A stretch of DNA of 17,867 nucleotides from JAQBFJ01 sp032123435. GTDB lineage: Bacteria; Verrucomicrobiota; Kiritimatiellia; UBA8416; JAQBFJ01. The notes beneath the pieces were generated by a model. The model was not told the DNA's origin, ran no database searches, and was given only the letters and a program-made list of their open reading frames with translations. The position numbers were made by a program, and so were the translations under genes. The DNA is taken from contig JAQBFJ010000126.1 of assembly GCA_032123435.1 (NCBI GenBank), positions 1 to 17,867 of the forward strand, read 5' to 3'. Shown here piece after piece: positions 1 to 6,717 of the stretch; the stretch's first letter is position 1; every line of letters begins with the position of its first letter.

Positions 1-101
1 ACCACCTCAAGGACTTGCCTCGGAACCCGGTTTCGACGTGTCTCGACACGCCTTCATCCGGATCCCTTCTCCAAGCCCTTGATCTGTCGCAACCTACACA
101 C
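1..101 (-). ncRNA. Partial structured RNA candidate, possibly the 5' end of a group II intron
   Basis: No reading frame here resembles a known protein. The minus strand folds into a nested structure. An 11-bp helix joins 7-17 with 72-82. A 9-bp helix joins 22-30 with 58-66. A perfect hairpin lies at 37-50 (CGTGTC and GACACG arms). The outer helix has one wobble pair and the inner helix two; all three are G-U on the minus strand but A-C mismatches on the plus strand, so the transcribed strand is very likely minus. Read on the minus strand, GTGTG begins at base 101, matching the GTGYG consensus for the 5' end of group II introns, with domain I-like folding after it. Intron identity is an inference: domains V and VI and any reverse transcriptase would lie beyond the left edge. 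GC content is visibly higher than in the gene that follows. Confidence 0.4.
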
Positions 102-106
102 TCTCG

Positions 107-122
107 TCACGAAACTTCATGA
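107..122 (-). other. Small hairpin just upstream of the candidate structured RNA
   Basis: On the minus strand TCATGAA (122 to 116) can pair with TTCGTGA (113 to 107) across a tiny loop. The helix is 6-7 bp and contains one U-G wobble that would be a mismatch on the plus strand. It ends five bases before the GTGTG at 101. Group IIC introns are known to insert just after terminator-like hairpins, which would fit, but there is no clear T-run, so this could equally be part of the same RNA. Confidence 0.3.
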
Positions 123-180
123 ATAATGCACACCTAGCGCCTTGACTGACGCGAACTTTCCTGCGAACATCAGGTGCAAT

Positions 181-846
181 ATGGGGAATGTAGAAATGTA
201 TAAGAGAAGAATATTGGAAGTACTGTTAGACGCTGGAAGTGTTGATGTGAGCTTGCAGGGCTCAAGAGCTAAATCCAGGAACATGATAATTGTGTCTCTG
301 ATATGGCCAAGGCCTGGCATATATGAACGGGTATCTGTTGTAACGCCTGATTTTGAATGTAACAAGATGTATATACGTGACTCAGAATGGTCGGAACGCA
401 TATTATTTAAAGAAGTTGTACAGGGCCCTTTCGCGTTGAAAGTAAGTGTGACGGAGCCTGTTTCTGACAAGAAATTAGATGAGTTTATGGCGAACATGGG
501 TTCTTCATTATTTAAGACAGCAGCATCAGAATTGTCTGATTTTTCTGTAGGTCCCCTTATGGGCGGCTTGGCGAAAATACCGCTTATGTATTTGAGCAGC
601 AAAACAATGTCATTTTTTAAAGAGTCGGCGGCAATAATAGGAACAGGCACTGCTTGTCTTTGCGCAGACGCAAAATGGAAATCCGGGTGTGTGAAACGCG
701 TGACGGTTCCTCTGGTTGCGCCTGATGCGGTTTTCAAGACATTTCGGCGCAAGAGACATGGTGAATCTATTGCGAGAAAAAGATCTGTGCTGAAAGCAGG
801 CCAGAAGAGCGGCGAGATATCATTATCGATTATGCTTTATGATTAA
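181..846 (+). CDS. Hypothetical protein, 221 aa, first gene of an envelope-type cluster
   Basis: I do not recognise this protein family. The frame is open from a TTG at 142, but the ATG at 181 is preferred because CAGGTG at 171-176 can serve as a ribosome binding site four bases upstream and nothing similar precedes the TTG. There is no signal peptide and no clear membrane helix. The N-terminal half looks like alternating beta strands. The middle is glycine/serine-rich and mildly hydrophobic, including short motifs such as PLMGGLAK and IIGTGTACLCAD. The last 50 residues are strongly basic, with FRRKRHG and ARKRS. The stop codon overlaps the ATG of the next gene by 8 bases, which suggests translational coupling with the lipoprotein gene. 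The opposite strand is also open over much of this span, but the plus frame fits the operon layout and has the ribosome binding site. Confidence 0.6.
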   Translation: MGNVEMYKRRILEVLLDAGSVDVSLQGSRAKSRNMIIVSLIWPRPGIYERVSVVTPDFECNKMYIRDSEWSERILFKEVVQGPFALKVSVTEPVSDKKLDEFMANMGSSLFKTAASELSDFSVGPLMGGLAKIPLMYLSSKTMSFFKESAAIIGTGTACLCADAKWKSGCVKRVTVPLVAPDAVFKTFRRKRHGESIARKRSVLKAGQKSGEISLSIMLYD

Positions 847-1594
847 TCAAACAAGCTGGAGATTGGCATTGAATAAAGGTGTTCTTTTATTGTCGCTGTT
901 AATAATAGCTTTATATTCTATTGGATGCGTTAATAAAACTGCCCAGCTTGATGTTGCTGAAAGGTGTGAGCCGTTGATACAAAGGGCCCAGGATAAAGTT
1001 AGAGATGGAAATATTGACGATGCGATAAAGATATACAGAGGTATTATTGACGAGAATCCCAGTATGGCTGTAGCTCATTTGGACATGGCATTTCTCATGC
1101 ATGACTATTTGGATAAGAAGGATTATGTTGGGGCAATTTATCATTATCGTCGTTATTTGGAATTGCGGCCACGTACAGAGAAGAGAGAAATGATCATGAG
1201 CAGGATACGGCTTGCCAGTCAATTGTTTGCCGCTTCCATACTGCCGCGTGATACTCGCGCGGCTGAAGAGATTGCAGCGCTTGCCAAAGAAAACACCGAT
1301 CTAAAGACTGAGCTTGTAAAGCTGAAGGCGGTTGTTAGTTCAAATACGTTTAATATAGTTGAAGTTATGCCCGACCGGGATTCAAGTGTTTCGATCTCTA
1401 AGGAAAGAAGCGGGGGTAGTGAGCCCGAGACAAGAGTTAGAAGTTATCGCGTTAAACGTGGAGATACCCTTTCTGGTATTGCAATTTCTGTATATGGTGA
1501 TGTTAATCAAAAGGACAAGGTTTTTGCGGCAAATAGAGGTGTTATAAAGGATCCTGATAAGCTTAACGTCGATCAAGTTTTGGTCATTCCGTGA
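839..1594 (+). CDS. Lipoprotein with TPR-like repeats and C-terminal LysM domain
   Basis: Likely an envelope lipoprotein that binds peptidoglycan. Residues 14-30 form a hydrophobic lipoprotein signal ending in YSIGC, with Cys30 as the lipidation site; the serine at -3 is not the classical leucine. Residues about 40-115 look like one or two TPR helix pairs (DAIKIYRGIIDENPSMAVAH, then YRRYLELRP). A short coiled coil follows near 140-160 (EEIAALAKENTDLKTELVKL). Residues about 203-251 are a LysM domain opening with YRVKRGDTLSGIA and ending in DQVLVIP, a fold known to bind N-acetylglucosamine glycans. The ATG at 839 overlaps the previous gene but has no ribosome binding site. A TTG at 869 has GGAG at 858-861, seven bases upstream, and gives a textbook short signal peptide (MNKG...), so the true start may be 869. 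Confidence 0.85.
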   Translation: MINQTSWRLALNKGVLLLSLLIIALYSIGCVNKTAQLDVAERCEPLIQRAQDKVRDGNIDDAIKIYRGIIDENPSMAVAHLDMAFLMHDYLDKKDYVGAIYHYRRYLELRPRTEKREMIMSRIRLASQLFAASILPRDTRAAEEIAALAKENTDLKTELVKLKAVVSSNTFNIVEVMPDRDSSVSISKERSGGSEPETRVRSYRVKRGDTLSGIAISVYGDVNQKDKVFAANRGVIKDPDKLNVDQVLVIP

Positions 1595-1611
1595 GATGGT
1601 CAGGGCTAACC

Positions 1612-1647
1612 TTTACATTTCATGAAGAAAGCCGGATTATGTATAAC
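1612..1647 (+). promoter_or_regulatory. Weak candidate sigma-70 promoter in the 105-base gap before the coiled-coil gene
   Basis: TTTACA (1612-1617) is followed after 17 bases by GATTAT (1635-1640), with TATAAC at 1642-1647 as another -10 option. The gap at 1595-1699 is the only sizeable one inside this four-gene block, so an internal promoter is plausible. The match is modest and AT-rich gaps give such hits by chance. Confidence 0.25.
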
Positions 1648-1699
1648 ATGGGCAAGAAAACGGTTGCGCATAAGGTGAATGTGCGTGGAGGTGCAAGTT

Positions 1700-2419
1700 A
1701 TGTCTACTGATTTTTTGGATGATGATCTGATCATGGCCAACAAAATGAAGAAAGAAACTCTAATTGATTTGGGAAAACATTTATCCCAATCCGTTCCATC
1801 TTCCTCCCGGATGGCGAGGCAAAAGGCTGAGTTAACATCACATGTTGCTGAAGCGATATCAGAGATAGAGATGCTCCGCAAGAAACAAGAGTTGCTGGAA
1901 AAGGAAAAAGCAGACATGGAAGATTTGACGCGGAAACAGGAGGAATATGAGAGAGGCAAGAAGGATATTATGGGAAAGCTTGAGCGAAGTATAATTCTGA
2001 TAAATAAGGAGGCTGAAAGAGCAAACCAGATGATAGAGCTTCTTGCTGTGATGCGAACACGGTTTGAAGATACGCTTGATGAGTTAAAGGCGATTAGCGA
2101 AGAGAATTGGGCTGACAGCAATTTCCAGATTGAGTTAAACAGCGCGCTGGTATTGGTTGAAGATGCGAGAAGGCTCTACATAAAAGGGCTGGCAAAAATT
2201 GATGCTATGAACTGGAGTAAAAGTGGTCTTGGTGAAGGCAGTCCAGTGGTTTTGAAGGATCTGCCTCGTGAAAGTGGAATGGAAAGAGGTTTTACATTTT
2301 GGTTTAAGGCAGGGCTGGGTGTAACGCTTCCGCTTATTGTGGTCATGGTAATATTATTTCTGGTGTACATTTTTGTTACATCAGGGGTTGGCCTTGATTT
2401 GATATTTTCGAGTCAGTGA
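1700..2419 (+). CDS. Hypothetical tail-anchored coiled-coil membrane protein, 239 aa
   Basis: The family is not recognised. An upstream ATG at 1679 exists, but the ATG at 1700 is chosen because GGAGGTG at 1687-1693 sits seven bases before it. Residues about 42-103 are strongly charged and helical (HVAEAISEIEMLRKKQELLE and following), a likely coiled coil. A second helical part follows to about residue 165. A single hydrophobic helix at about 205-227 (PLIVVMVILFLVYIF) lies close to the C terminus and there is no N-terminal signal. This predicts a tail-anchored inner-membrane protein with its body in the cytoplasm. It lies between the LysM lipoprotein and another tail-anchored protein, so it may link cytoplasmic partners to an envelope structure; that role is inferred from position only. 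Confidence 0.75.
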   Translation: MSTDFLDDDLIMANKMKKETLIDLGKHLSQSVPSSSRMARQKAELTSHVAEAISEIEMLRKKQELLEKEKADMEDLTRKQEEYERGKKDIMGKLERSIILINKEAERANQMIELLAVMRTRFEDTLDELKAISEENWADSNFQIELNSALVLVEDARRLYIKGLAKIDAMNWSKSGLGEGSPVVLKDLPRESGMERGFTFWFKAGLGVTLPLIVVMVILFLVYIFVTSGVGLDLIFSSQ

Positions 2420-2422
2420 AAA

Positions 2423-2860
2423 ATGATGTCTATTTTTTTTAGAAAACGATCCGTTCTGGATAAACGTCGCCAGAAGATAAAAAAAGAGCTGTCGAGAGTT
2501 GACAATGACATTCGATCTTTGTCAAAAGGCTGGGTCAGGAAGTCTAAGCGCGTTGTTGGACGGTTGTCTGATGTGGGAGAATCTGTTATTAATGATTCGG
2601 AGGATAGTTCAGATGGCAGGATGACGCATGTCAAGCGTTCAGCAGGCCATGATGAAACGGAAGACGAGAAAACGCATAGCCCCCGTGAGCATATTGTTAA
2701 TGTTCGTGATGAACGACTCGCGGAGTACTTATCAAGCAGTTTTCATTCCTCGCGTCCCTTGCGGCATGAGCGTGAGATTCAGCGTAACAAGGCGGTGTTC
2801 CTGAGCATTGTCGTTTTGATAGTGTTTTTTTGGGCGTTGTGGCGGTTTTTATTCCTATAA
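2423..2860 (+). CDS. Hypothetical small tail-anchored protein, 145 aa
   Basis: The family is not recognised. The gene starts three bases after the previous stop, so the two are very likely co-transcribed; the second ATG at 2426 is an equally possible start, and no clear ribosome binding site is seen. The N terminus is very basic and helical (RKRSVLDKRRQKIKKELS), followed by a Ser/Asp/Glu-rich, probably disordered middle (about residues 55-90). Residues 124-144 form one membrane helix ending at the C terminus (SIVVLIVFFWALWRFLFL). The plan of charged body plus terminal anchor matches the preceding gene although the sequences differ. Its stop overlaps the end of the convergent lipoprotein gene by six bases (2855-2860), leaving no room for a terminator between them. 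Confidence 0.7.
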   Translation: MMSIFFRKRSVLDKRRQKIKKELSRVDNDIRSLSKGWVRKSKRVVGRLSDVGESVINDSEDSSDGRMTHVKRSAGHDETEDEKTHSPREHIVNVRDERLAEYLSSSFHSSRPLRHEREIQRNKAVFLSIVVLIVFFWALWRFLFL

Positions 2861-4039
2861 TTCACGGCAGAAAGATACGATCACATTATCGCGACGGGCA
2901 AGAGGCCTGGTGATTTTTCTTCTTGCCAGTATTTGGCCATCCTTTCGTTTGAATATTACTTCATACGACTGGAGATTGTCGGGGCATGGTACTCTGGCAA
3001 TCTGCAAATATAGAGGCAATGTTTCCCATCGCCGTGAATCAGGTGCTTCACATGAGAAAAGAATTAATCTGAGTATTTCGCCCGTGATTGCATTTTTTTC
3101 TGATACAGCATTTGCCACAGCATCCTTTATGAGAATACGTATTGTGTCTTTGGCGGCAAGGAGGGCGGCACGTTTTTCGTTTGTTGCTTTCATGAGTTCA
3201 TGCGTGTTGGCGAATGTGTAGCTTCTTCCGGCGTATTTGCCGTCGCAATAAATTTCCGCATAAGGCGCACTGCCCCAGCGATAATTCGCGTGGCAGGCGC
3301 ATGCGTTTTCCGCTGGGGATTGGCCTATGGAAATGAAACAGACAAGTTCGGATGGCCATAACTGTTCAAGCCGGATGTCCGTTGTATTGCCGGTTGAGGG
3401 ATGGTCTTGATCCGCTGTTATTGAGCCTGTTTGTGTGTCTATATTGATATCATCGAGCATATTGGATACGGATCTGTATTCATAAAGAGCACCGTCGATA
3501 TCGTGTGCCATTTCCATGCAGAATGCCGCGACATACCTGCTGTATGGGTCTAGCGGGAAGTCGGCCAGATTCTCATTTTCAAATAAAGAAATAATATTTC
3601 TAGCTTCCACAGCCGCATCATTCCATTGTTCGAGAGCCCAAAAATTTTTGGCTGAAAAAGCATGAAGAAGCATAATCTCGTAAGGTGCTCCACGGAAAGA
3701 GATTACTTGATCGTTAATGATGATGCTGGCAGATCTGCGTGAAAGGCTGTAATAATCAAGATATTCGACAATTTCAACTGCTTTTTCCCAATCGTGGGCT
3801 GATGCGGCATAGTCGCCTTTTACGTGCTGGATCATTCCTCGTTCCATGAAGAGCAAAACGGCGTCAGTATCGTTCTCCGAAATGCTTTCCAGGTTGACAA
3901 CAGCACGGTCAAAACAACCCAAATAGAAATTGGCTCTAGCCATTCCGAGGCCGGCAGTGGAACAGCCGGCCTCGATGAAAACGAGAACAAGAAGCAGTAA
4001 CTTTGGAAGGTAAACAGACAATGCTCTGCGTTCAGTCAC
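2855..4039 (-). CDS. COG3014-like TPR lipoprotein
   Basis: Predicted outer-membrane or periplasmic lipoprotein of 394 aa. Hydrophobic residues 11-25 end at EAGC, with Cys26 as the lipidation site; the glutamate at -3 is unusual. Residues about 28-190 carry helical TPR-like repeats (YLGCFDRAVVNLESI, GDYAASAHDWEKAVEI, EQWNDAAVEARNII, DIDGALYEYRSV). The C-terminal half contains a conserved-looking extended region and many short strands. The pattern resembles the COG3014 family, whose members often sit beside LpoB-like genes, as here. The start is a GTG three bases after the lpoB-like stop, with GGATGG just upstream, so the pair forms an operon transcribed from the lpoB side. Exact function is not established; a role supporting envelope or peptidoglycan assembly is an inference from the partner. 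Confidence 0.7.
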   Translation of the reverse strand: MTERRALSVYLPKLLLLVLVFIEAGCSTAGLGMARANFYLGCFDRAVVNLESISENDTDAVLLFMERGMIQHVKGDYAASAHDWEKAVEIVEYLDYYSLSRRSASIIINDQVISFRGAPYEIMLLHAFSAKNFWALEQWNDAAVEARNIISLFENENLADFPLDPYSRYVAAFCMEMAHDIDGALYEYRSVSNMLDDINIDTQTGSITADQDHPSTGNTTDIRLEQLWPSELVCFISIGQSPAENACACHANYRWGSAPYAEIYCDGKYAGRSYTFANTHELMKATNEKRAALLAAKDTIRILIKDAVANAVSEKNAITGEILRLILFSCEAPDSRRWETLPLYLQIARVPCPDNLQSYEVIFKRKDGQILARRKITRPLARRDNVIVSFCREL

Positions 4040-4042
4040 CGA

Positions 4043-4654
4043 TTACCATCCGATCAGAGGTTTGCTTGCCGTACGGAGGCGATCAATTTGCTCTGATAAC
4101 ACCACTTCACTTGTTTCCAGGTTGATTAATTTAACGGTCAATTGGTAGTAAACATCATGCTTCTTCGATACCCTTACTTGTCGTCCGGATTTGTTTTCTA
4201 TTTCGGCAAGGGCGCCTGTCATCATAAATTGTGCGCCGAGTTGTTTGCCCATTTTTACTCTTGTGGCTGTGGAACAGTTGTTCATCTGGTAGCCTTGTTC
4301 TGCAAGAAGCGCGTCACGCACGTCAGGATCAATAATTCTGATCTTATGGGAATCCAGCAGTCTGGTGCTTATTGTGTTTGAAAGAGCTGTCATATCCAGA
4401 TGGGATTTTGTGCGGTTTTCAATACCCATTGCCACCAGGACGGGCGGTTGGGCGGAACCATCAATTAACTCGCTCGAAAGAATTCTTTGTGACATTAATG
4501 TTGCAAGATTGAGGAGATCTTCCTGGTCGTATTTTGCGTCACGTGCTTTTGCCTCAGATGGATCGACATTTTTAACTGATTGGCGGAAGGCAAAGCATCC
4601 TCCAAGAATTTGGCTGACAAGAATAAGAGTTACAACTAAGACGGCCTTTTTCAT
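4043..4654 (-). CDS. lpoB: LpoB-like penicillin-binding protein activator lipoprotein
   Basis: Likely an outer-membrane lipoprotein of the LpoB family; the best-known member activates the peptidoglycan synthase PBP1B across the periplasm. A signal peptide (residues 1-19) ends in a classic lipobox LGGC, Cys20. The body shows the family pattern: helix with LLNLATLMSQRILSS, strand PPVLVAMGIENRT, helix LSNTISTRLLDSHKIRIID, then GAQFMMTGALAEIE and paired strands YQLTVKLINLETSEVVLSEQ. The length of 203 aa is close to the family's usual 200-215. CTCCTGA at 4661-4667 gives a GGAG ribosome binding site six bases before the ATG. It is the first gene of an operon with the COG3014-like lipoprotein. Proteins of this fold are also found with flagellar or surface structures, so partnership with PBP1B is not certain. 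Confidence 0.8.
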   Translation of the reverse strand: MKKAVLVVTLILVSQILGGCFAFRQSVKNVDPSEAKARDAKYDQEDLLNLATLMSQRILSSELIDGSAQPPVLVAMGIENRTKSHLDMTALSNTISTRLLDSHKIRIIDPDVRDALLAEQGYQMNNCSTATRVKMGKQLGAQFMMTGALAEIENKSGRQVRVSKKHDVYYQLTVKLINLETSEVVLSEQIDRLRTASKPLIGW

Positions 4655-4736
4655 TTTTTTCTCCTGAACTATTTCTGTTATTTTTCAGTATGGAAGTCGA
4701 CTTCAATCTAACATGACACTCAGTTAATTAATAACT

Positions 4737-4765
4737 ATAATACACGGATTGGCTCTTTCAGGCAA
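4737..4765 (-). promoter_or_regulatory. Candidate sigma-70 promoter for the lpoB-like operon
   Basis: On the minus strand TTGCCT (4765-4760) is followed after exactly 17 bases by TATTAT (4742-4737). This matches four of six and five of six consensus bases. It lies about 85 bases upstream of the lpoB-like start, in the right orientation, within the divergent intergenic region. Confidence 0.45.
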
Positions 4766-4772
4766 ACAATTC

Positions 4773-4801
4773 TTGTTTATTTTTCTCTGCTGACCTATTG
4801 T
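4773..4801 (+). promoter_or_regulatory. Candidate sigma-70 promoter for gatCAB
   Basis: TTGTTT (4773-4778), 17 bases, then TATTGT (4796-4801), about 40 bases before the gatC start. An overlapping extended -10 (TG-T-TATATA, 4799-4807) is an alternative. It is back to back with the lpoB-like promoter candidate, so the two may compete or share control. Confidence 0.4.
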
Positions 4802-4839
4802 TATATATTGGATTTCGATACGTTGTAAGGGGGATTTTT

Positions 4840-5145
4840 ATGTCGGATCGTGATAAAATAGATGCAGGCAAAATGGATGTTGCGTATGTAGCGCGTCTTG
4901 CCAGGTTGCATTTGAGCGAGGACGAAATCACTACTTTGCAGAGCCAACTTGACCAGATCATCGGATATGTTAAAAAGATTGATCAGTTGGATCTTTCAGG
5001 AATTGAGCCCACATCTCACGCTTGGCCTGTTCAGAATATATTTCGTAAAGATGATGTGATGCCGGGCATTGATCATGAAAGCATAATGACGAACGCTCCC
5101 TCGCAAATTTCCGGTCAATTTTGTGTGCCTCGAATTATCGAATAA
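4840..5145 (+). CDS. gatC: Aspartyl/glutamyl-tRNA(Asn/Gln) amidotransferase subunit C
   Basis: GatC is the small subunit that wraps around GatA and GatB and stabilises the amidotransferase. The protein is 101 aa, normal for the family (about 95-105). The hallmark N-terminal helix pattern is present (VAYVARLARLHLSEDEITTL, then QLDQIIGYVKKIDQLDLSGI), followed by the extended EPTSHAWPVQN segment and the terminal FCVPRIIE. The frame is open further upstream to 4798, but AAGGGGG at 4827-4833 fixes the ATG at 4840. It is followed 63 bases later by gatA and then gatB, the usual gatCAB order, so one operon is likely. Confidence 0.96.
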   Translation: MSDRDKIDAGKMDVAYVARLARLHLSEDEITTLQSQLDQIIGYVKKIDQLDLSGIEPTSHAWPVQNIFRKDDVMPGIDHESIMTNAPSQISGQFCVPRIIE

Positions 5146-5208
5146 AAGAGATTTTGAACGGAGCTATCTAAAGGCATTAGCCATGGCGGTGGCGGAGGTA
5201 AACTTTTG

Positions 5209-6648
5209 ATGCAGATGGATGTTAAAGGTATAACGATACGGCAGGCTTTGAATTTTCTGGAACAGGGGAAATGCAGTTCAAAAGAGCTTGTTGCGGAACT
5301 GATCCGGGTAATAGGGGAATGTGATGGCGATATAGGGGCATATCTGGCGGTTGATGAGGAGTATGCCTTGGATCAAGCCGTGTTGGCGGATACAATTCGG
5401 GAGCAGGGCGGTAAGGGCAAACTGCTGGGGGTGCCTATTGCAATCAAAGACATTTTGAATATACGTGGTCAGCCGTGCACGTGCGCTTCTCGCATACTTG
5501 ATGGTTATATATCTCCGTATGATGCTACCGTGATCGCGTTACTGCGGAAAGAAGGAGCGGTTTTTCTTGGTCGAACGAATATGGATGAGTTTGCCATGGG
5601 CGGTTCAACGGAAAATTCAGCGTATAAGATTACGCGGAATCCGCATGATCTTGACTGTGTGCCGGGCGGGTCAAGCGGCGGGTCGGCAGCGGCAGTAGCG
5701 GCCGGAGAGGCCGTGGCGGCGCTTGGCAGTGATACGGGGGGCTCAATACGTCAACCCGCTGCGTTTTGTGGCTGCGTGGGGGTCAAGCCGTCTTATGGGC
5801 GTGTTTCAAGATATGGCTTGGTTGCCTTCGCTTCGTCTCTTGATCAGATTGGGCCCATAACCAAAGATGTGTATGATGCGGCACTGATGTTGGAAGTGAT
5901 GTCGGGGCATGACAATAAGGATTCAACGTCTGTCGATATGCCTGTTCCCGATTACAACGTTTTGTTGAAAAAGGATCTCAAAGGTATGAAACTTGGACTG
6001 CCGCGTGAATATTTTGTGGATGGAATGGATGGTGATGTGCGCGATAATGTATTGCTGGCAGTTGAGCAGTGCAGGAGTTTGGGCGCCGAAATAATCGATA
6101 CGAGTCTTCCGCATACAGAATATGCTATTGCGACATACTATATTATTGCCACAGCAGAGGCTTCGGCTAATTTGGCCAGATTTGATGGTGTGCGTTACGG
6201 GCGCAGGGCTGAGAATGTTGAAAATGTGCTGGAGCTGTATGGCAAGACACGCGCGCAGGGCTTTGGTCCAGAGGTAAAAAGAAGAATAATCCTTGGCACC
6301 TATGTGTTGAGCGGCGGTTATTATGAAGCCTATTACCAATGCGGCCAGAAGGCCAGAACTTTGATAAGAGGTGATTTTGAAAGGGTGTTTCAGCAATGTG
6401 ATGCTCTGCTTACTCCGACTACACCTACGGCGGCATTCGGATTGGGTGAAAAGACGAAAGATCCTCTTAAAATGTACCTTGGTGATATATTTACGGCTAC
6501 CGCAAATTTGGCTGGGATATGCGGAATTTCAGTACCGTGCGGAGTCACCAAGAAAGGCTTGCCTGTTGGACTTCAAGTTCTTGGTCCTCCATTTAAAGAG
6601 GAAGATATCTTACGGGTGGCTTACGCTTATGAACAAAGTGTTAAGTGA
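5209..6648 (+). CDS. gatA: Aspartyl/glutamyl-tRNA(Asn/Gln) amidotransferase subunit A
   Basis: GatA hydrolyses glutamine and passes the ammonia to GatB, which amidates Glu-tRNA(Gln) or Asp-tRNA(Asn). The protein is 479 aa and belongs to the amidase signature family. The Ser-cisSer-Lys triad is intact: Lys80 (PIAIKD), Ser155 (GGSSGGSAAA) and Ser179 (SDTGGSIRQPA). The stretch GVKPSYGRVSRYGLVAFASS and the C-terminal GLPVGLQVLGPPFKEED are also typical. A TTG at 5206 directly precedes the ATG, but GGCGGAGGTA at 5191-5200 favours the ATG at 5209. Presence of the full complex implies that the organism lacks GlnRS, AsnRS or both; which of the two products matters cannot be read here. Confidence 0.97.
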   Translation: MQMDVKGITIRQALNFLEQGKCSSKELVAELIRVIGECDGDIGAYLAVDEEYALDQAVLADTIREQGGKGKLLGVPIAIKDILNIRGQPCTCASRILDGYISPYDATVIALLRKEGAVFLGRTNMDEFAMGGSTENSAYKITRNPHDLDCVPGGSSGGSAAAVAAGEAVAALGSDTGGSIRQPAAFCGCVGVKPSYGRVSRYGLVAFASSLDQIGPITKDVYDAALMLEVMSGHDNKDSTSVDMPVPDYNVLLKKDLKGMKLGLPREYFVDGMDGDVRDNVLLAVEQCRSLGAEIIDTSLPHTEYAIATYYIIATAEASANLARFDGVRYGRRAENVENVLELYGKTRAQGFGPEVKRRIILGTYVLSGGYYEAYYQCGQKARTLIRGDFERVFQQCDALLTPTTPTAAFGLGEKTKDPLKMYLGDIFTATANLAGICGISVPCGVTKKGLPVGLQVLGPPFKEEDILRVAYAYEQSVK

Positions 6649-6717
6649 ACGCTTCTTGCACTGTTAAGGTGGGAATGTTTTGTTGAGACACAGTAATATG
6701 AGTTTGTAAATTGCAGT

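Noticed and set aside
1..180. Remnant of an insertion sequence or transposase gene at the left edge
   Set aside because: No frame gives a transposase-like protein, and no terminal inverted repeat with target duplication could be seen; the RNA-fold reading explains the sequence better.
117..752. Long minus-strand open frame opposite the first plus-strand gene
   Set aside because: It lacks a recognisable domain, has poor composition (many Ser, Thr, Asn and Leu runs) and overlaps a plus frame that has a ribosome binding site and is coupled to the next gene.
1622..1678. Tiny open frame (18 codons, MKKAGLCITW...) in the gap before the coiled-coil gene
   Set aside because: No ribosome binding site precedes it, and it is short enough to occur by chance.
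4750..4765. Sigma-54-like TGGCTC...GGCAA in the lpoB-gatC gap
   Set aside because: GG and GC are separated by nine rather than ten bases, and the TTGC element is missing, so the spacing rule fails.
5923..6396. Minus-strand open frame inside gatA
   Set aside because: It is fully covered by the conserved gatA frame and has no family resemblance; it is an antisense shadow.
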